The notes: generated by a model not told the origin, from the letters alone. A DNA stretch of 64,000 nucleotides from Alkalilimnicola sp. S0819 (GCF_009295635.1 NZ_WHIW01000014.1:1-64000); one strand, 5' to 3'; positions 1 through 9,140 are shown, counted from the first letter of the stretch. Made by a program: numbers and translations.

Positions 1-59
1 GACGCGGCGTGGTACAAATAGCCGAGCCAGCGGGCTCGAGCCGGGGAAAGCCAAAGCAT
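1..59 (-). CDS. Start of an unidentified ORF, cut by the window edge
   Basis: Reading the minus strand, an ATG at 59 is preceded by a good Shine-Dalgarno (AAAGGAGG, 68-75) and opens a frame that stays open to the window edge (about 19 codons, beginning MLWLSPARARW). Nothing can be said about function. It lies just downstream of a decayed IS3-type orfA, so it may be a host gene next to the insertion or part of mobile DNA. Confidence 0.3.
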   Translation of the reverse strand, partial: MLWLSPARARWLGYLYHAA

Positions 60-160
60 CGTGATCGCCTCCTTTAGTGATGGAGACGATAGTGTCAGCG
101 GTCCTGGTGAGCTTCAGAAGATGGGGTTGGTGGAGCGCTTACGAGGGTATGCGGCCATGG

Positions 161-354
161 TCAGCTTCTGATGCGGGGTGATCCCGGCGAAGGGCTGGTT
201 GTCGGGGGGTCTACCCCGTTCTCACGCACCCAGCGCGTGAGCATGTTGTGATTGATATTAGTATCCAGCGGCAGCTGACACCGGGCCGCCGGGTCAACTC
301 CACGGCCTCGCGCACGAACTCGACGCTGTACCTTCTTCGTTTTAACTTAGACAC
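161..354 (-). pseudogene. IS3-family transposase OrfA remnant (frameshifted)
   Basis: From a GTG at 354 the minus strand reads VSKLKRRRYSVEFVREAVEL, the typical helix-turn-helix opening of IS3-family OrfA proteins. The frame then breaks; one base later it continues as DTNINHNMLTRWVRE, the expected second helix region, and stops near 161. No OrfB, DDE motif or clear terminal inverted repeats are visible. This is a dead insertion-sequence fragment at the 3' side of rarA. Confidence 0.6.
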
Positions 355-455
355 TCCTTCGGCCCATCAGGGGCCTTCCATGAAATGTCCGTGAGCACGG
401 GAAGAACCCAGCATCCGGCGGCGGGGACCCACTCCAGTTGCGCGCTGGGCGCACA

Positions 456-1787
456 CTAAGAATCGGCGCCCTCATCCAGCGAACGGCGCCAAGCCAACAG
501 TTCCTTGTAACGACGCTCCTGACCGTATTCGGTGGGCTGGTAGAACGCCTGCTCGGGAACCTCTTCCGGCCAGCAGTTATGGCGCTGCCCCGCCGGGTAG
601 GCATTGGGCTCATTGTGGGCGTACCGATAACCCTCGCCATGACCCAGGGATTTCATGAGCTTGGTGGGCGCGTTGCGCAGGTACACCGGCACCTCGAAAT
701 CCGGGTTCTCCTTGACGAAACGCTGGGCGCCCTTCCAGGCCTTCTCCACCGCGTTGCTCTTCGGCGCCACCGCCAGATGCACGGCGGCGTGGGCAATGGC
801 CCGGCCTCCCTCGTAGTCGCCCAGGCGCAGGAAGGCATCCCAGGCGCTGATCACCAGGGGCAGCGCCCGCGGGTCGGCATTGCCCACGTCTTCGGAGGCA
901 ATGGCCGTGAGCCGGCGCACCACATCCAGCGGGTCTCCGCCCCCTTCGATGAAGCGGGCCATATACAACAGCGCGGCATCCGGGCGGGAGGAGCGCACGG
1001 ATTTGTGGATGGCGGAGAGCAGGTCGTAGTAGGCATCGCCGGATTTGTCGAAGCGCGCCGCCTGATGCCCGATCACTTCCCGTACCGAGTCCTCGTCCAG
1101 GCGCTCGCCGCCGGCATCCGCCTGGGTGAAGTCGGCGGCGGTTTCCAGCAAGCCCAGCGCCCGGCGGGCATCGCCCCCGGCGGCCCGGGCGAGGATCTTC
1201 AACACCGCCTCCTCGGCCTGGATACGGCGCTCACCCAGGCCCCGACGCTCATCACTCAGCGCCCGGCGCAGCACGCGCAGCAGGTCATCCTCAGCCAGTT
1301 TCTTCAGCACATAGACCCGCGCCCGGGAGAGCAGCGCGGAGTTGACCTCGAAGGAGGGGTTCTCGGTGGTGGCACCGATCAGCGTCAGCAATCCGGACTC
1401 CACATGGGGCAGCAACGCATCCTGCTGGCTCTTGTTGAGCCGATGGATCTCGTCCAGGAACAGAATGGTGCGCTCCTGGCGAGCCAGCGCCCCGCGGGCC
1501 TGTTCCACCGCCTCGCGCAAATCCTTGACCCCCGCCATCACCGCGGAAAGGCGCACCAGCCGGGCGCCGCCCGCCTCGGCGAGAATCTCCGCCAGCGTGG
1601 TCTTGCCCACCCCTGGCGGCCCCCAGAGGATCATGGAACGCACGCTGCCGGATTCCACCATGCGTCGCAGCGGCTTGCCCGGCCCCACCAGGGCCTCCTG
1701 GCCGATGTAGTCGTCCAGACTGCGGGGGCGCAGTCGGTAGGCCAGCGGCTCGTTGTCCGCCTGAGCGCTGCTGCTGAACAGATCCAT
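456..1787 (-). CDS. rarA: Replication-associated recombination protein A (RarA/MgsA) AAA+ ATPase
   Basis: 443 aa. RarA is a clamp-loader-like AAA+ ATPase that acts at stalled replication forks and interacts with SSB. The protein opens with MDLFSS, then the [14 protein letters not shown] block usual for the family, a Walker [10 protein letters not shown] near residue 57, Walker B LFLDEIHR near 110, and sensor 1 [12 protein letters not shown] near 140. The C-terminal half carries the RarA-specific ADPRALPL and AYPAGQ-type blocks. Length is normal (about 440-450). It is divergent from the LysR gene at 1939. Downstream lies a degraded IS element, not another gene of an operon. Confidence 0.93.
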   Translation of the reverse strand: MDLFSSSAQADNEPLAYRLRPRSLDDYIGQEALVGPGKPLRRMVESGSVRSMILWGPPGVGKTTLAEILAEAGGARLVRLSAVMAGVKDLREAVEQARGALARQERTILFLDEIHRLNKSQQDALLPHVESGLLTLIGATTENPSFEVNSALLSRARVYVLKKLAEDDLLRVLRRALSDERRGLGERRIQAEEAVLKILARAAGGDARRALGLLETAADFTQADAGGERLDEDSVREVIGHQAARFDKSGDAYYDLLSAIHKSVRSSRPDAALLYMARFIEGGGDPLDVVRRLTAIASEDVGNADPRALPLVISAWDAFLRLGDYEGGRAIAHAAVHLAVAPKSNAVEKAWKGAQRFVKENPDFEVPVYLRNAPTKLMKSLGHGEGYRYAHNEPNAYPAGQRHNCWPEEVPEQAFYQPTEYGQERRYKELLAWRRSLDEGADS

Positions 1788-1938
1788 GGGTGTCGGCTCC
1801 TGAAGATGCGCCTATCAAGGCTGTGGGGCAGCCCGCCATTGTGCCACCGCCGCGCGGGGACGGGGCAAGCGCTGTCGTACGCCCTCGCCTCCCGGCGCGG
1901 TACACTGAACGCTGTATCCGCAGTCGGCAAGCCCCGCG

Positions 1939-2859
1939 ATGAGCACTCAGGACCACCTCAATCTGGACGGACGCGCCCTCAAGCTGCTGCTCACCGTGCT
2001 GGAGGAGCAGTCGGTTTCCCGGGCGGCGGAGCGGCTGGGGGTGAGCCAATCCGCGGTCAGCCATACCCTGGACAAGCTGCGCGGGCTGCTGGGGGATCCG
2101 CTGTTCGTGAAAGCCGGCCGAGGCATACGCCCCACCCCCCACGCCCAGGCCTTGGGCGCGCGTATACGACCGCTGCTGGACGGCCTGCAGGCGCTCACCG
2201 TGGCGCCGGCGTTCGACCCGTCCAGCACCCGGGCCCACTTCACCATCGCCGCCAACGATATGCAGCGGGATCTGCTGCTGCCGCAGCTGTTCCGGCGCAT
2301 GCGCCGGGAAGCACCGGGGGCGGAGCTGAGCATCATTCCCTCGGGGATTCCCAACGCGGACATGCTGCGTGGCGGGGATTGCGATCTGATGATCACCCCC
2401 TTTCCACCGGACGATGGCGACATTCGCCAGAAGCGTCTGCTGGACGAGCACCACATCTGTTACTACGACGCCGAGATGCGCGAGGCGCCCCGCAGTACCC
2501 AGGAATACCTGGCGGCCCATCATCTCAGTCTGCTGTTCCCCGACGGCGAGCGCTCCAATGTGGATCGCATTCTGGAGAGCCGTGGCCTGCACCGGCGCAT
2601 CGCGCTGACGGTATCCAACTTCTCGGGGGTGGCGCCTTTCCTCAAGGGCACGGACCTGATCGCCACCTTGCCCAGTCTGCTGCGCTTCTCCACCCTGCAA
2701 CACCTGCAGTGGGCGCCCGTGCCCGTGGAATTGCCGCGCATCCATCTGTACATGATCTGGCACGAGCGCAGCCACATCGACCCCGCCCAGCGCTGGCTGC
2801 GGCAACGCCTGGAAGACATCGCGCAGCAATTGCTGGCCACGTTACCGCCGGATTACTGA
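1939..2859 (+). CDS. LysR-family transcriptional regulator
   Basis: 306 aa. The N-terminal winged helix (residues about 10-68: LKLLLTVLEEQSVSRAAERLGVSQSAVSHTLDKLR) is the canonical LysR DNA-binding domain, followed by a periplasmic-binding-protein-like effector domain (about 95-300). The RxxGDPLFV block places it near the NodD/NahR-like branch of LysR proteins. It is divergent from rarA and lies 120 bp upstream of an efflux pump gene on the same strand. The pump is a plausible target, but that link is only positional. The effector is unknown. Confidence 0.85.
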   Translation: MSTQDHLNLDGRALKLLLTVLEEQSVSRAAERLGVSQSAVSHTLDKLRGLLGDPLFVKAGRGIRPTPHAQALGARIRPLLDGLQALTVAPAFDPSSTRAHFTIAANDMQRDLLLPQLFRRMRREAPGAELSIIPSGIPNADMLRGGDCDLMITPFPPDDGDIRQKRLLDEHHICYYDAEMREAPRSTQEYLAAHHLSLLFPDGERSNVDRILESRGLHRRIALTVSNFSGVAPFLKGTDLIATLPSLLRFSTLQHLQWAPVPVELPRIHLYMIWHERSHIDPAQRWLRQRLEDIAQQLLATLPPDY

Positions 2860-2979
2860 ATAGTTCCGCCGCCAATCATGCGATTCTCTCATGGGTCGCA
2901 TGACCGCTTCCCCGCTCATTTTCCTGCGCCTGAACGGTAGGATAGCGGCATCTCATCCCCCACCCCCCGCCGAGGCGCC

Positions 2980-4224
2980 ATGCTCAAGCTACGTTCCACG
3001 CCCACCACTCTGATGCTCGCCGCCGCCGTGGCCATAGGCCCCCTGGCACTGGATCTCTACCTTCCGGCCATGCCGGCGATCGGGGAGGCCCTGGGCGTGG
3101 GCGCGGACAAGGTGCAGCTCACCCTCAGCGTCTATGTGCTGGGCTTCGCACTGGCGCAGATCCTGGTGGGCCCGCTCTCGGACCGCTACGGACGCAAGCC
3201 GGTACTGGTGGGGGGCCTGCTGCTGTTCACCGGCGCCAGCGTGCTGGCGACCTTCGCTCAGAGCATAGAGACCCTGCTGCTTGCCCGCCTGTTGCAGGCG
3301 GTGGGCGGCGCCGCGCCCCCGGTGCTGGGCCGCGCGGCGGTGCGCGACATCTATGGCCCCCTGGAGGCGGCGCGGATACTCGCCTACATGGGGCTGATCT
3401 TCTCGCTGGCGCCGGCGCTGGCGCCCATCATCGGCGGGCAATTGCTGATCTTCTTCGACTGGCCGTCCAACTTCGCCGCGCTCGCGGTCTACGGCGGCGC
3501 GCTGGCGCTGTTGCTGTTCACCTCGCTGCCGGAGACGCTCGCCCCGGAGCACCGGCAATCCATCGCGCCGACGGAAATACTGCGCAACTACCGCACCCTG
3601 TGCGGCAACCGATTGTACCTGGGCTACACCCTGATCAATGCCGCCGGCTTCGCGGCGATGTTCGCCTTCATTTCCGGCTCTAGCTTCGTGCTGATCGAAT
3701 TCCTGGGCATCCCGGCACACCACTACGGCTACTACTTCATGCTGGGTGTGTTCGGTTTCATGGTGGGCAGCTTCATCGCGGGGCGCAACACCCGCCGGCT
3801 GGGGATAGACCGGCTGCTGCTGCTCGCCGGGCTGCTCACCGCGGGCGGCGGCGCGCTGATGCTCACCTTTGCCCTGGGCGGCGACTACTCCGCCCTCACC
3901 GTGGTGGGCCCGCAGGTCATCATCATGATCGGCGCCGGCATCATCGCCCCCCAGGCCATGGCCGGGCTGATGGGTCCGTTTCCCCACATGGCCGGCTCCG
4001 CCTCGGCCCTGGCGGGTTTCCTGCAGATGGTAATCGCCGCCCTCGCCGGCAGTGCCGTGGGGTTCTGGCATGACGGCACACCGCTGTCCATGGCGGCGGT
4101 AAGCTGCGTGGCGGGCTGCTCGGCCCTGCTGCTGTATCTGGGCGTCGTACAGCCGGTGCGCCGAGCGCAGCAGCGCCGCGCCGCGAACCAGCCCCCGGCT
4201 GGCCAGGTCGTGAAAAGCTGCTGA
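2980..4224 (+). CDS. Bcr/CflA-family MFS multidrug efflux transporter
   Basis: 414 aa with about 12 hydrophobic segments. It opens with the Bcr/CflA signature GPLALDLYLPAMPAIGEALG (about residues 21-40), then the MFS motif A region VGPLSDRYGRKPVLVGG (about 67-83) and a motif C-like AVGGAAPPVLGRAAVRD. It is an inner-membrane drug:H+ antiporter. A LysR gene precedes it on the same strand, suggesting regulated expression. Substrate cannot be told from sequence. A strong hairpin follows 27 bp after the stop. Confidence 0.88.
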   Translation: MLKLRSTPTTLMLAAAVAIGPLALDLYLPAMPAIGEALGVGADKVQLTLSVYVLGFALAQILVGPLSDRYGRKPVLVGGLLLFTGASVLATFAQSIETLLLARLLQAVGGAAPPVLGRAAVRDIYGPLEAARILAYMGLIFSLAPALAPIIGGQLLIFFDWPSNFAALAVYGGALALLLFTSLPETLAPEHRQSIAPTEILRNYRTLCGNRLYLGYTLINAAGFAAMFAFISGSSFVLIEFLGIPAHHYGYYFMLGVFGFMVGSFIAGRNTRRLGIDRLLLLAGLLTAGGGALMLTFALGGDYSALTVVGPQVIIMIGAGIIAPQAMAGLMGPFPHMAGSASALAGFLQMVIAALAGSAVGFWHDGTPLSMAAVSCVAGCSALLLYLGVVQPVRRAQQRRAANQPPAGQVVKSC

Positions 4225-4250
4225 GCACGGTTATCCGCGAAAAACCAAAA

Positions 4251-4277
4251 ACCCGCCGGTCACAAAGACCGGCGGGT
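4251..4277. terminator. Rho-independent terminator, shared by convergent genes
   Basis: A perfect 10-bp stem (ACCCGCCGGT / ACCGGCGGGT) with a 7-nt loop lies between the convergent MFS gene and the exported-protein gene. On the minus strand it is followed by TTTTTGGTTTTT, so it is strongest for the gene ending at 4316; on the plus strand the tail is only TTCCTT. Confidence 0.85.
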
Positions 4278-4315
4278 TCCTTGGCGAATGTTTTCCCCGG
4301 GCCGCCGGGTGTCGA

Positions 4316-5185
4316 TCAGTCCGCTTTCAGATTCAGGTTCATCAATTCCGGCAGCGCGTGGGTGCGCATCATCGCGGTGGCCATGAACTCCATGGCGCTC
4401 ACCGGCGCCTCGGGCTGGCCGGTCAGGGTCAGCTCGCCGGGTTCCATGAGGAAGCGCCGAATCTCCGGCAGGGAGGCCTGGACGAAGGCGTTATCACCGG
4501 CCTGCTGCTCCAGCTCGCCGAGCATCTGCTGCACGAAGGCCTCCTCGCTCATGTCCTGCTCCGCGGCGCTCTGACTGATCAAGCGGCGCATCAGCGAGGC
4601 GTCGGTGTAGCTGAGCGTGAAATCGTCCACCCGGAACGCCGGCAGGCTCTGCGGACCGGTCACGGACTTCTCCAGGTCGAACTCGCTGAGGGTCATGGAC
4701 AATCCCAGCCCGCCCATCTCGTCGAGCTCGCCGCGCAACCGGCTGAGGTTCAGCACCTGGGTTTCGGGTTCGTAGCGGTAGGCCATCTCGTAGGTGCCCC
4801 GGATGCTGTCATAGCCCATGGCACTCAGCATCCGCGCCTGGTCATCGCCCAGTTCGCCGAGATCCTGGCTCACACCCTCGGCGCGCATGCTCAGATAATG
4901 GGGCGGATCATTGGCCTTGTCGTATTCGGTGAACAACAACCGCTCAATGCGGGTGGTACCCCCTTCCTGGGCGCTGACCACCATGTCACGCACTTCCACC
5001 CGGCGGCCGAACAGGCCCACCTCCACCGCGCCGTAGCTGGCGTTCATGCCGGCCGGCAGCTGGGCAATGCTCTCATCGAGCTGCGCCAGCACCTGACCCT
5101 CGATGCGCTGCTGGGCGACCACGCCAGCAACCACCGCCAACACCGCGACCACCCCCAGCGCGACCAGTAAGGTCCTGAATTTCAT
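4316..5185 (-). CDS. Membrane-anchored periplasmic protein, DUF945/YdgA-like
   Basis: 289 aa from the ATG at 5185, which has a GGGAGTGGAG ribosome site. The open frame continues upstream to 5464 but without coding character. Residues about 5-24 form one hydrophobic helix (LLVALGVVAVLAVVAGVVA), followed by a long soluble acidic region, suggesting an inner-membrane-anchored periplasmic protein. The arrangement and repeated beta-type blocks resemble DUF945 (E. coli YdgA), but it is shorter than typical members (about 480 aa) and I cannot name a function. Confidence 0.6.
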   Translation of the reverse strand: MKFRTLLVALGVVAVLAVVAGVVAQQRIEGQVLAQLDESIAQLPAGMNASYGAVEVGLFGRRVEVRDMVVSAQEGGTTRIERLLFTEYDKANDPPHYLSMRAEGVSQDLGELGDDQARMLSAMGYDSIRGTYEMAYRYEPETQVLNLSRLRGELDEMGGLGLSMTLSEFDLEKSVTGPQSLPAFRVDDFTLSYTDASLMRRLISQSAAEQDMSEEAFVQQMLGELEQQAGDNAFVQASLPEIRRFLMEPGELTLTGQPEAPVSAMEFMATAMMRTHALPELMNLNLKAD

Positions 5186-5490
5186 GCTCCACTCCCGATC
5201 ATTGAAAGCCGACACTTTAGTGAGAAAGAACCTCGGGGTCGAGGGCCGACGGTGTCGGCCGCCGCACGTGTGGCTTCGCCCCATCGGCTCGGCGTCGGGA
5301 ACATTTGCGCGAGCATCGAGGTCTTCTTGCGAACAGGAGGTCACGGGAAACTTTCGATGTGCGTTTGCAGCAGGAAGCAGGCACACCCATACCCCCCTAT
5401 GGTCGGCGGGCCAGATCGTCAAAGGCCTGTGGGAATCAGTCAGTCTCTCCTGAAAGGCAAGCACAAGAACGCAAGGAGGCCCAATAGCTC
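5186..5490. other. Intergenic region, 305 bp, no gene seen
   Basis: This lies between the divergent starts at 5185 and 5491. Short ORFs in several frames lack ribosome sites and family resemblance. It presumably holds the promoters of both flanking genes, but no promoter or operator could be identified confidently. Confidence 0.5.
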
Positions 5491-5757
5491 ATGATGAAGC
5501 CCATCTACCGTCTGCTGTTCGCGCTGTTTGTACTCGGCAGCATCGCTGGTCTCTCCGCACAAGCTTCGCTGGATCAGGACCTGCAGGATATACACGCGCG
5601 CTGGCAGCATGCCCGCACCCTGGATGCCGAGGCACGGGGAAAACACTTGAGCGAATTGCGCCGGCGCGTGGCCGATCTGCGCCAGCGCTATCCCGAGCGC
5701 CGCGATCTGGTCCATTGGGAACGGATCATTCACGCCGAGCGGCAGCCCTACGGCTGA
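5491..5757 (+). CDS. Small exported protein of unknown function
   Basis: 88 aa. The start is ATG-ATG with AAGGAGG 11 bp ahead, so the second ATG (5494) is equally possible. Residues 1-25 look like a Sec signal peptide with a hydrophobic core (LLFALFVLGSIAGLS) and a likely AQA cleavage site. The mature part is about 60 residues, highly charged and helical (arginine, glutamate and leucine rich), probably a periplasmic helical protein. No family recognised. It is convergent with fnr, whose stop is only 9 bp away. Confidence 0.65.
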   Translation: MMKPIYRLLFALFVLGSIAGLSAQASLDQDLQDIHARWQHARTLDAEARGKHLSELRRRVADLRQRYPERRDLVHWERIIHAERQPYG

Positions 5758-5766
5758 GCGCAGGGC

Positions 5767-6537
5767 TCAGCCCCGGTGCGTGCGCTCACAGGCAGTGTCC
5801 GGCACCTGCCCCGCCATGACGCGCATAGCGGACAGGTCCGTCAGATGCACTTCCTTGCCCTCGCTGCGCAGCAGGCCCTGGTCCTGCAGGCGCCGGAACA
5901 GCCGGCTCATGGTCTCGGGCGCCAGCCCCAGATAGTTGCTCAGATCGCCCCGGGACATGGGCAGGCGAAAGCGCACGGGGGAGAGGCCGCGGGCACCGAA
6001 GCGGCTGGAGAAGCTGAGCAGCGCGATGACCAGACGCTCCTCGGCGGAGCGGCGAGCCACCGCGTTCAGCATCTCGTTGTCCCCGAAGATCTCCTGGCTC
6101 ATGATGCGCAGCAACTGGTGCTGCAGGCCTGGCACCTTGCCCGCCAGGTCTTCCAGAGTAACGAAGGGAATCTCGCACAGGCTGGTGGTTTCCAGCGCCA
6201 CGGCGTAGCACGGGTGGGTGCCGCGGCTGATGGCGTCCAGACCCACGATCTCGCCGGGCAGATGGAAGCCGGTCACCTGCTCTTCGCCATCGGCGCTGAT
6301 GGCATAGGTCTTCAGGGCACCCGCACGCACCGCATAGATGGAGACAAATTCGTCGCCGGCGCGGTAGAGATGCGCCCCGCGGGCCATGGGCTTGCGTCGC
6401 TCGACAATATTGTCGAGCATCTCCACATCCGCTGCTCCCAGCGAGACGGGCAAACAAAGCTGGAAAAGGCTGCAATCCTGACAGGCATTGCGAATGCCCG
6501 ATAGCTGCACCACCCGTGCCCCAGACGACTCAGCCAT
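5767..6537 (-). CDS. fnr: Fnr/Anr oxygen-sensing global regulator
   Basis: 256 aa from the ATG at 6537. An upstream in-frame GTG at 6549 sits almost on top of the AAGGAG ribosome site, which is correctly spaced (11 nt) for the ATG. Cysteines 19, 22, 28 and 121 match the four [4Fe-4S] ligands of E. coli FNR (20, 23, 29, 122). The cNMP-binding fold spans about 35-150 and the HTH has the FNR recognition pattern ETMSRLFRRLQ (Glu and Ser-Arg contacts to TTGAT half sites). It should activate anaerobic or micro-oxic respiration genes. No clear TTGAT-N4-ATCAA site was found in this window. Confidence 0.93.
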   Translation of the reverse strand: MAESSGARVVQLSGIRNACQDCSLFQLCLPVSLGAADVEMLDNIVERRKPMARGAHLYRAGDEFVSIYAVRAGALKTYAISADGEEQVTGFHLPGEIVGLDAISRGTHPCYAVALETTSLCEIPFVTLEDLAGKVPGLQHQLLRIMSQEIFGDNEMLNAVARRSAEERLVIALLSFSSRFGARGLSPVRFRLPMSRGDLSNYLGLAPETMSRLFRRLQDQGLLRSEGKEVHLTDLSAMRVMAGQVPDTACERTHRG

Positions 6538-6620
6538 GGCCGGATACACTCCTTAAGCGACGGTGAATGTAGGCTCGCGCCGAACGGTAACACAGCCCGG
6601 ATAACCGCGCAGGAAGCCGC

Positions 6621-7103
6621 TCACGCCAACAACAGACGCGCCCCGTGCAGCACGGCGGCGGCGTAGAGCCCGGCGAGCATATCGTCGAGCATGATCCCCA
6701 GCCCTCCCGTGACGCGCCTATCCAGCCAGCCGATGGGCCAGGGTTTCAGCACGTCAAAGAAGCGAAACGCCAGGAAGCCGGCCAGAATCCAGCCCCAATG
6801 AGGCGGTATCAGCAACATGGCGAGCATGAAGCCCACCACCTCATCCCAGACGATGGCCGGGTGGTCGTGGACGCCGGCATCGCGGGCGGCCTGGTCGCAG
6901 ATCAGCACCCCGGCGGCGAACAGCAACAGCACCACCCCCAGATAAGCCATGCCATGCAGCGGCGCCGCCAGCAGGTAGAAGGGGATGCCCACCAGGGTTC
7001 CCGCGGTGCCCGGCGCCTTCGGCGCCAGGCCGGTGCCGAAACCCAGTGCCAGCAGATGAATGGGGTTCTTGAGATTGAAAGCCTTGCGAGGATTCAACAG
7101 CAT
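6621..7103 (-). CDS. pgpA: Phosphatidylglycerophosphatase A
   Basis: 160 aa from the ATG at 7103; the open frame extends upstream into thiL, but homologues begin near NPIHLLALGFGTG. PgpA dephosphorylates phosphatidylglycerol phosphate in the inner membrane. Visible family blocks are GTGLAPKAPGT, DHPAIVWDEVVGF (metal/phosphate site), FRFFDVLKPWPI and GGLGIMLDDMLAG. Several hydrophobic helices agree with a membrane enzyme. It is the last gene of the glyA-to-pgpA block. The ribosome site is weak, suggesting coupling to thiL, which ends 47 bp upstream. Confidence 0.9.
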   Translation of the reverse strand: MLLNPRKAFNLKNPIHLLALGFGTGLAPKAPGTAGTLVGIPFYLLAAPLHGMAYLGVVLLLFAAGVLICDQAARDAGVHDHPAIVWDEVVGFMLAMLLIPPHWGWILAGFLAFRFFDVLKPWPIGWLDRRVTGGLGIMLDDMLAGLYAAAVLHGARLLLA

Positions 7104-7150
7104 GTCGTTTGCGCGCGGTGACGGCGCCCCTGTCCTTTTGGTGTTGCTGG

Positions 7151-8113
7151 TTAATCGTCTTCGGCGCGGAAGTGGGCATAAGCGCGCCGGCCGGGCTGCC
7201 AGAACCGGCCGTCGGCCAGGCACAGCGCCAGCCCGGGCTCATCACGCACCTCACCGATACGGCTCAACGGCAGACTCAGTTCCGCGCTCACTCGCGCCAG
7301 GGCCGCCTCGCGATCCGGCGGCACCGTGAAGCACAATTCGTAGTCATCGCCGCCGCACAGCGCGGTATCCCACAGCTCTGCACCAGGCACCAGAGCACGT
7401 AGGGGCTTTGACAGAGGCAGCCGTGCAAGTTCCACCCGCGCGCCCACCCCGCTGGCTTCCAGCACATGCCCCAGATCCGCATACAGGCCATCGGAGACAT
7501 CGATACAGGCGCTGGCCAGGCCGCGCAGCCGTAGGCCCAACGCCACGCGCGGCGTCGGCCGGTGCAGGCGCTCCACGAGCCAGTCGGCATATTCGCCGCG
7601 GCGCTGCCCGGATTGCCACAAGGCGAGCCCCAGGGCCGCATCACCCAGGGTGCCGCTGACATAGATGCCATCGCCGGGGCGCGCCCCATCACGTCGCAGC
7701 GCCTGTTCGGCGGGCACTTCCCCACTGACCTGCACGCTCAGCGTCAGCGGGCCGCGGGTCACATCGCCGCCGACAAGCGCCACGCCGTGCGTCCGGCCAA
7801 GCCCCCGCAAGCCTTCGCTGAAGGCGGCCAACCAGGTTGAGTCGGCCCGCTCCAGGGTCAAGCCCAGGAGAAACCAGGCAGGGCGCGCGCCCATGGCGGC
7901 CAGATCGCTGAGGTTCACGGCCAGCGCCTTGTGGCCGATGCTCTCGGGTGGCGCATCCAAAGGGAAATGCACCCCCGCCACCAGGGTATCCAGCGCCATG
8001 GCCAGATCGGCGCGCGGGCGCACCAGGGCGGCGTCATCGCCTATGCCGAGCAGCACATCGTCGCCGGCATCGCCCGCGAAGAACTGCCGGATGAGTTCGA
8101 ACTCTCCGACCAT
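7151..8113 (-). CDS. thiL: Thiamine-monophosphate kinase
   Basis: 320 aa. ThiL makes thiamine diphosphate from thiamine monophosphate and ATP. The family pattern is clear: FELIRQFFAGDA at the N-terminus, LGIGDDAALV (Mg/ATP), DTLVAGVHFPLD, GHKALAVNLSDLAAMGA, the VGGDVTRGP block, CIDVSDGLYADLGH and GGDDYELCFTV. Length is normal. The ATG immediately follows the TGA of nothing else upstream in frame; its start abuts the stop of the DUF2889 gene (TGA-ATG), so the two are probably translationally coupled. Confidence 0.94.
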   Translation of the reverse strand: MVGEFELIRQFFAGDAGDDVLLGIGDDAALVRPRADLAMALDTLVAGVHFPLDAPPESIGHKALAVNLSDLAAMGARPAWFLLGLTLERADSTWLAAFSEGLRGLGRTHGVALVGGDVTRGPLTLSVQVSGEVPAEQALRRDGARPGDGIYVSGTLGDAALGLALWQSGQRRGEYADWLVERLHRPTPRVALGLRLRGLASACIDVSDGLYADLGHVLEASGVGARVELARLPLSKPLRALVPGAELWDTALCGGDDYELCFTVPPDREAALARVSAELSLPLSRIGEVRDEPGLALCLADGRFWQPGRRAYAHFRAEDD

Positions 8114-8659
8114 TCAGTCCCGTCCGCGGAACCAGGCCGGGTGAATGGCCTTCACCGCCTCGCCGTCCTCGCGCCAGCCATGGCAGCTGTTGATCAGCGC
8201 CGGGCGTTTGTCGCCGGCCTTCGTCCAGCTCTTGCGCAAGGGCGCGATAGCCTGGAAGGCGGCCGTGGCCATGGGCGGCAGCAACTCGAACAGATGGGTG
8301 CAGCCGCTGGCGGCGGACAGCCGCGCGCGCACCTGAGACATCCAGCCCGGCCCTATGCGCAAGCCGGCCAGCGCCTCGTAACGCGGCCCGGCCTGATGGC
8401 AGCTGGGAAAGGGGTGGTACTCGATCACCCCTTCGGCGGCATGAATGAGCATGTCCTCGTCCAGGGTGAGACGCAGAGACATGTCATGGATGGGCTCTCC
8501 GGGGCGGATCTCGCCGCGAAAGCGGTTGCTGAAAGCATAGTGCTTGGTATCGCGCAGGTGCCCTTCCACGTCCCACAGCCCATCTTCACGCTGCCAGGCG
8601 TCCAGGCTGATACGCCTGGCGTGTATGGGCTTGCGGGCAACCGGTTCGGACAGGGGCAT
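8114..8659 (-). CDS. DUF2889-family protein inserted between nusB and thiL
   Basis: 181 aa, soluble, with no signal peptide. The core pattern (RRISLDAWQREDGLWDVEGHLRDTK, then RPGEPIHDMSLRLTLDEDM and SCHQAGPRYEALAGLRIGPGW) is that of DUF2889 (PF11136). The biochemical role is unknown. It starts 3 bp after the nusB stop, and its own stop abuts the thiL start, so it is clearly in the operon. The usual gammaproteobacterial order is nusB-thiL, so the gene is an insertion into a conserved operon. Conserved Cys, His and Trp residues could indicate an enzyme. Confidence 0.75.
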   Translation of the reverse strand: MPLSEPVARKPIHARRISLDAWQREDGLWDVEGHLRDTKHYAFSNRFRGEIRPGEPIHDMSLRLTLDEDMLIHAAEGVIEYHPFPSCHQAGPRYEALAGLRIGPGWMSQVRARLSAASGCTHLFELLPPMATAAFQAIAPLRKSWTKAGDKRPALINSCHGWREDGEAVKAIHPAWFRGRD

Positions 8660-8662
8660 GGA

Positions 8663-9127
8663 CTACTCCCCGCCGCCGGCCTGACGCTCCGCGGCGCGGA
8701 AGGTGTTAGCGCGGGCGAGCTTGTCCAGCACGCCATTGACGTACTTGTGGCTGTCCGTGCCGCCGAAGGCCTTGGTGAGCTCCACCGCCTCGGTGATGAT
8801 CACCTTGTAGGGCACGTCCAGATGCTCCTGCAGCTCGAACAGCCCCAGCCTCAGCACGGCCCGCTCCACCGGGTCCAGCTGCGCCACGGGGCGATCCAGC
8901 AGGGGGGCAATCCGCGCATCCAGTGTATCCACCTGGGTGGGCACGCCGTGCAGCAGCGCACGGAACAGGCCCTGATCCACCTCTTCCATATTCATCTCGG
9001 CGAAGAACTGGGCCTCGATGTCGGCCAGGTTCTGCCCCGCCATCTGCCACTGGTACAGGGCCTGCAGGGCGCGCCGGCGGGCGGCGCTGCGGCGACGGTT
9101 CATATCGGGCTTACGCTTGGCGCTCAT
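8663..9127 (-). CDS. nusB: Transcription antitermination factor NusB
   Basis: 154 aa. NusB binds boxA RNA with S10 (NusE) for rRNA antitermination. Family features are RRRSAARRRALQALYQWQMAG at the start, the all-helical body, LDPVERAVLRLGLFEL and the C-terminal IITEAVELTKAFGGTDSHKYVNGVLDKLAR. It lies 13 bp downstream of ribH, the usual arrangement. Confidence 0.95.
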   Translation of the reverse strand: MSAKRKPDMNRRRSAARRRALQALYQWQMAGQNLADIEAQFFAEMNMEEVDQGLFRALLHGVPTQVDTLDARIAPLLDRPVAQLDPVERAVLRLGLFELQEHLDVPYKVIITEAVELTKAFGGTDSHKYVNGVLDKLARANTFRAAERQAGGGE

Positions 9128-9140
9128 CGGCTCCCGGCCC

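Noticed and set aside
438-2903. 821-codon plus-strand ORF antisense to rarA and running over the LysR gene
   Set aside because: High-GC antisense shadow: the frame shows no family resemblance, while rarA and the LysR gene are both unmistakable on the same DNA.
5186-5464. N-terminal extension of the DUF945-like protein
   Set aside because: The added residues look non-coding. A signal-anchor helix and ribosome site fit the ATG at 5185.
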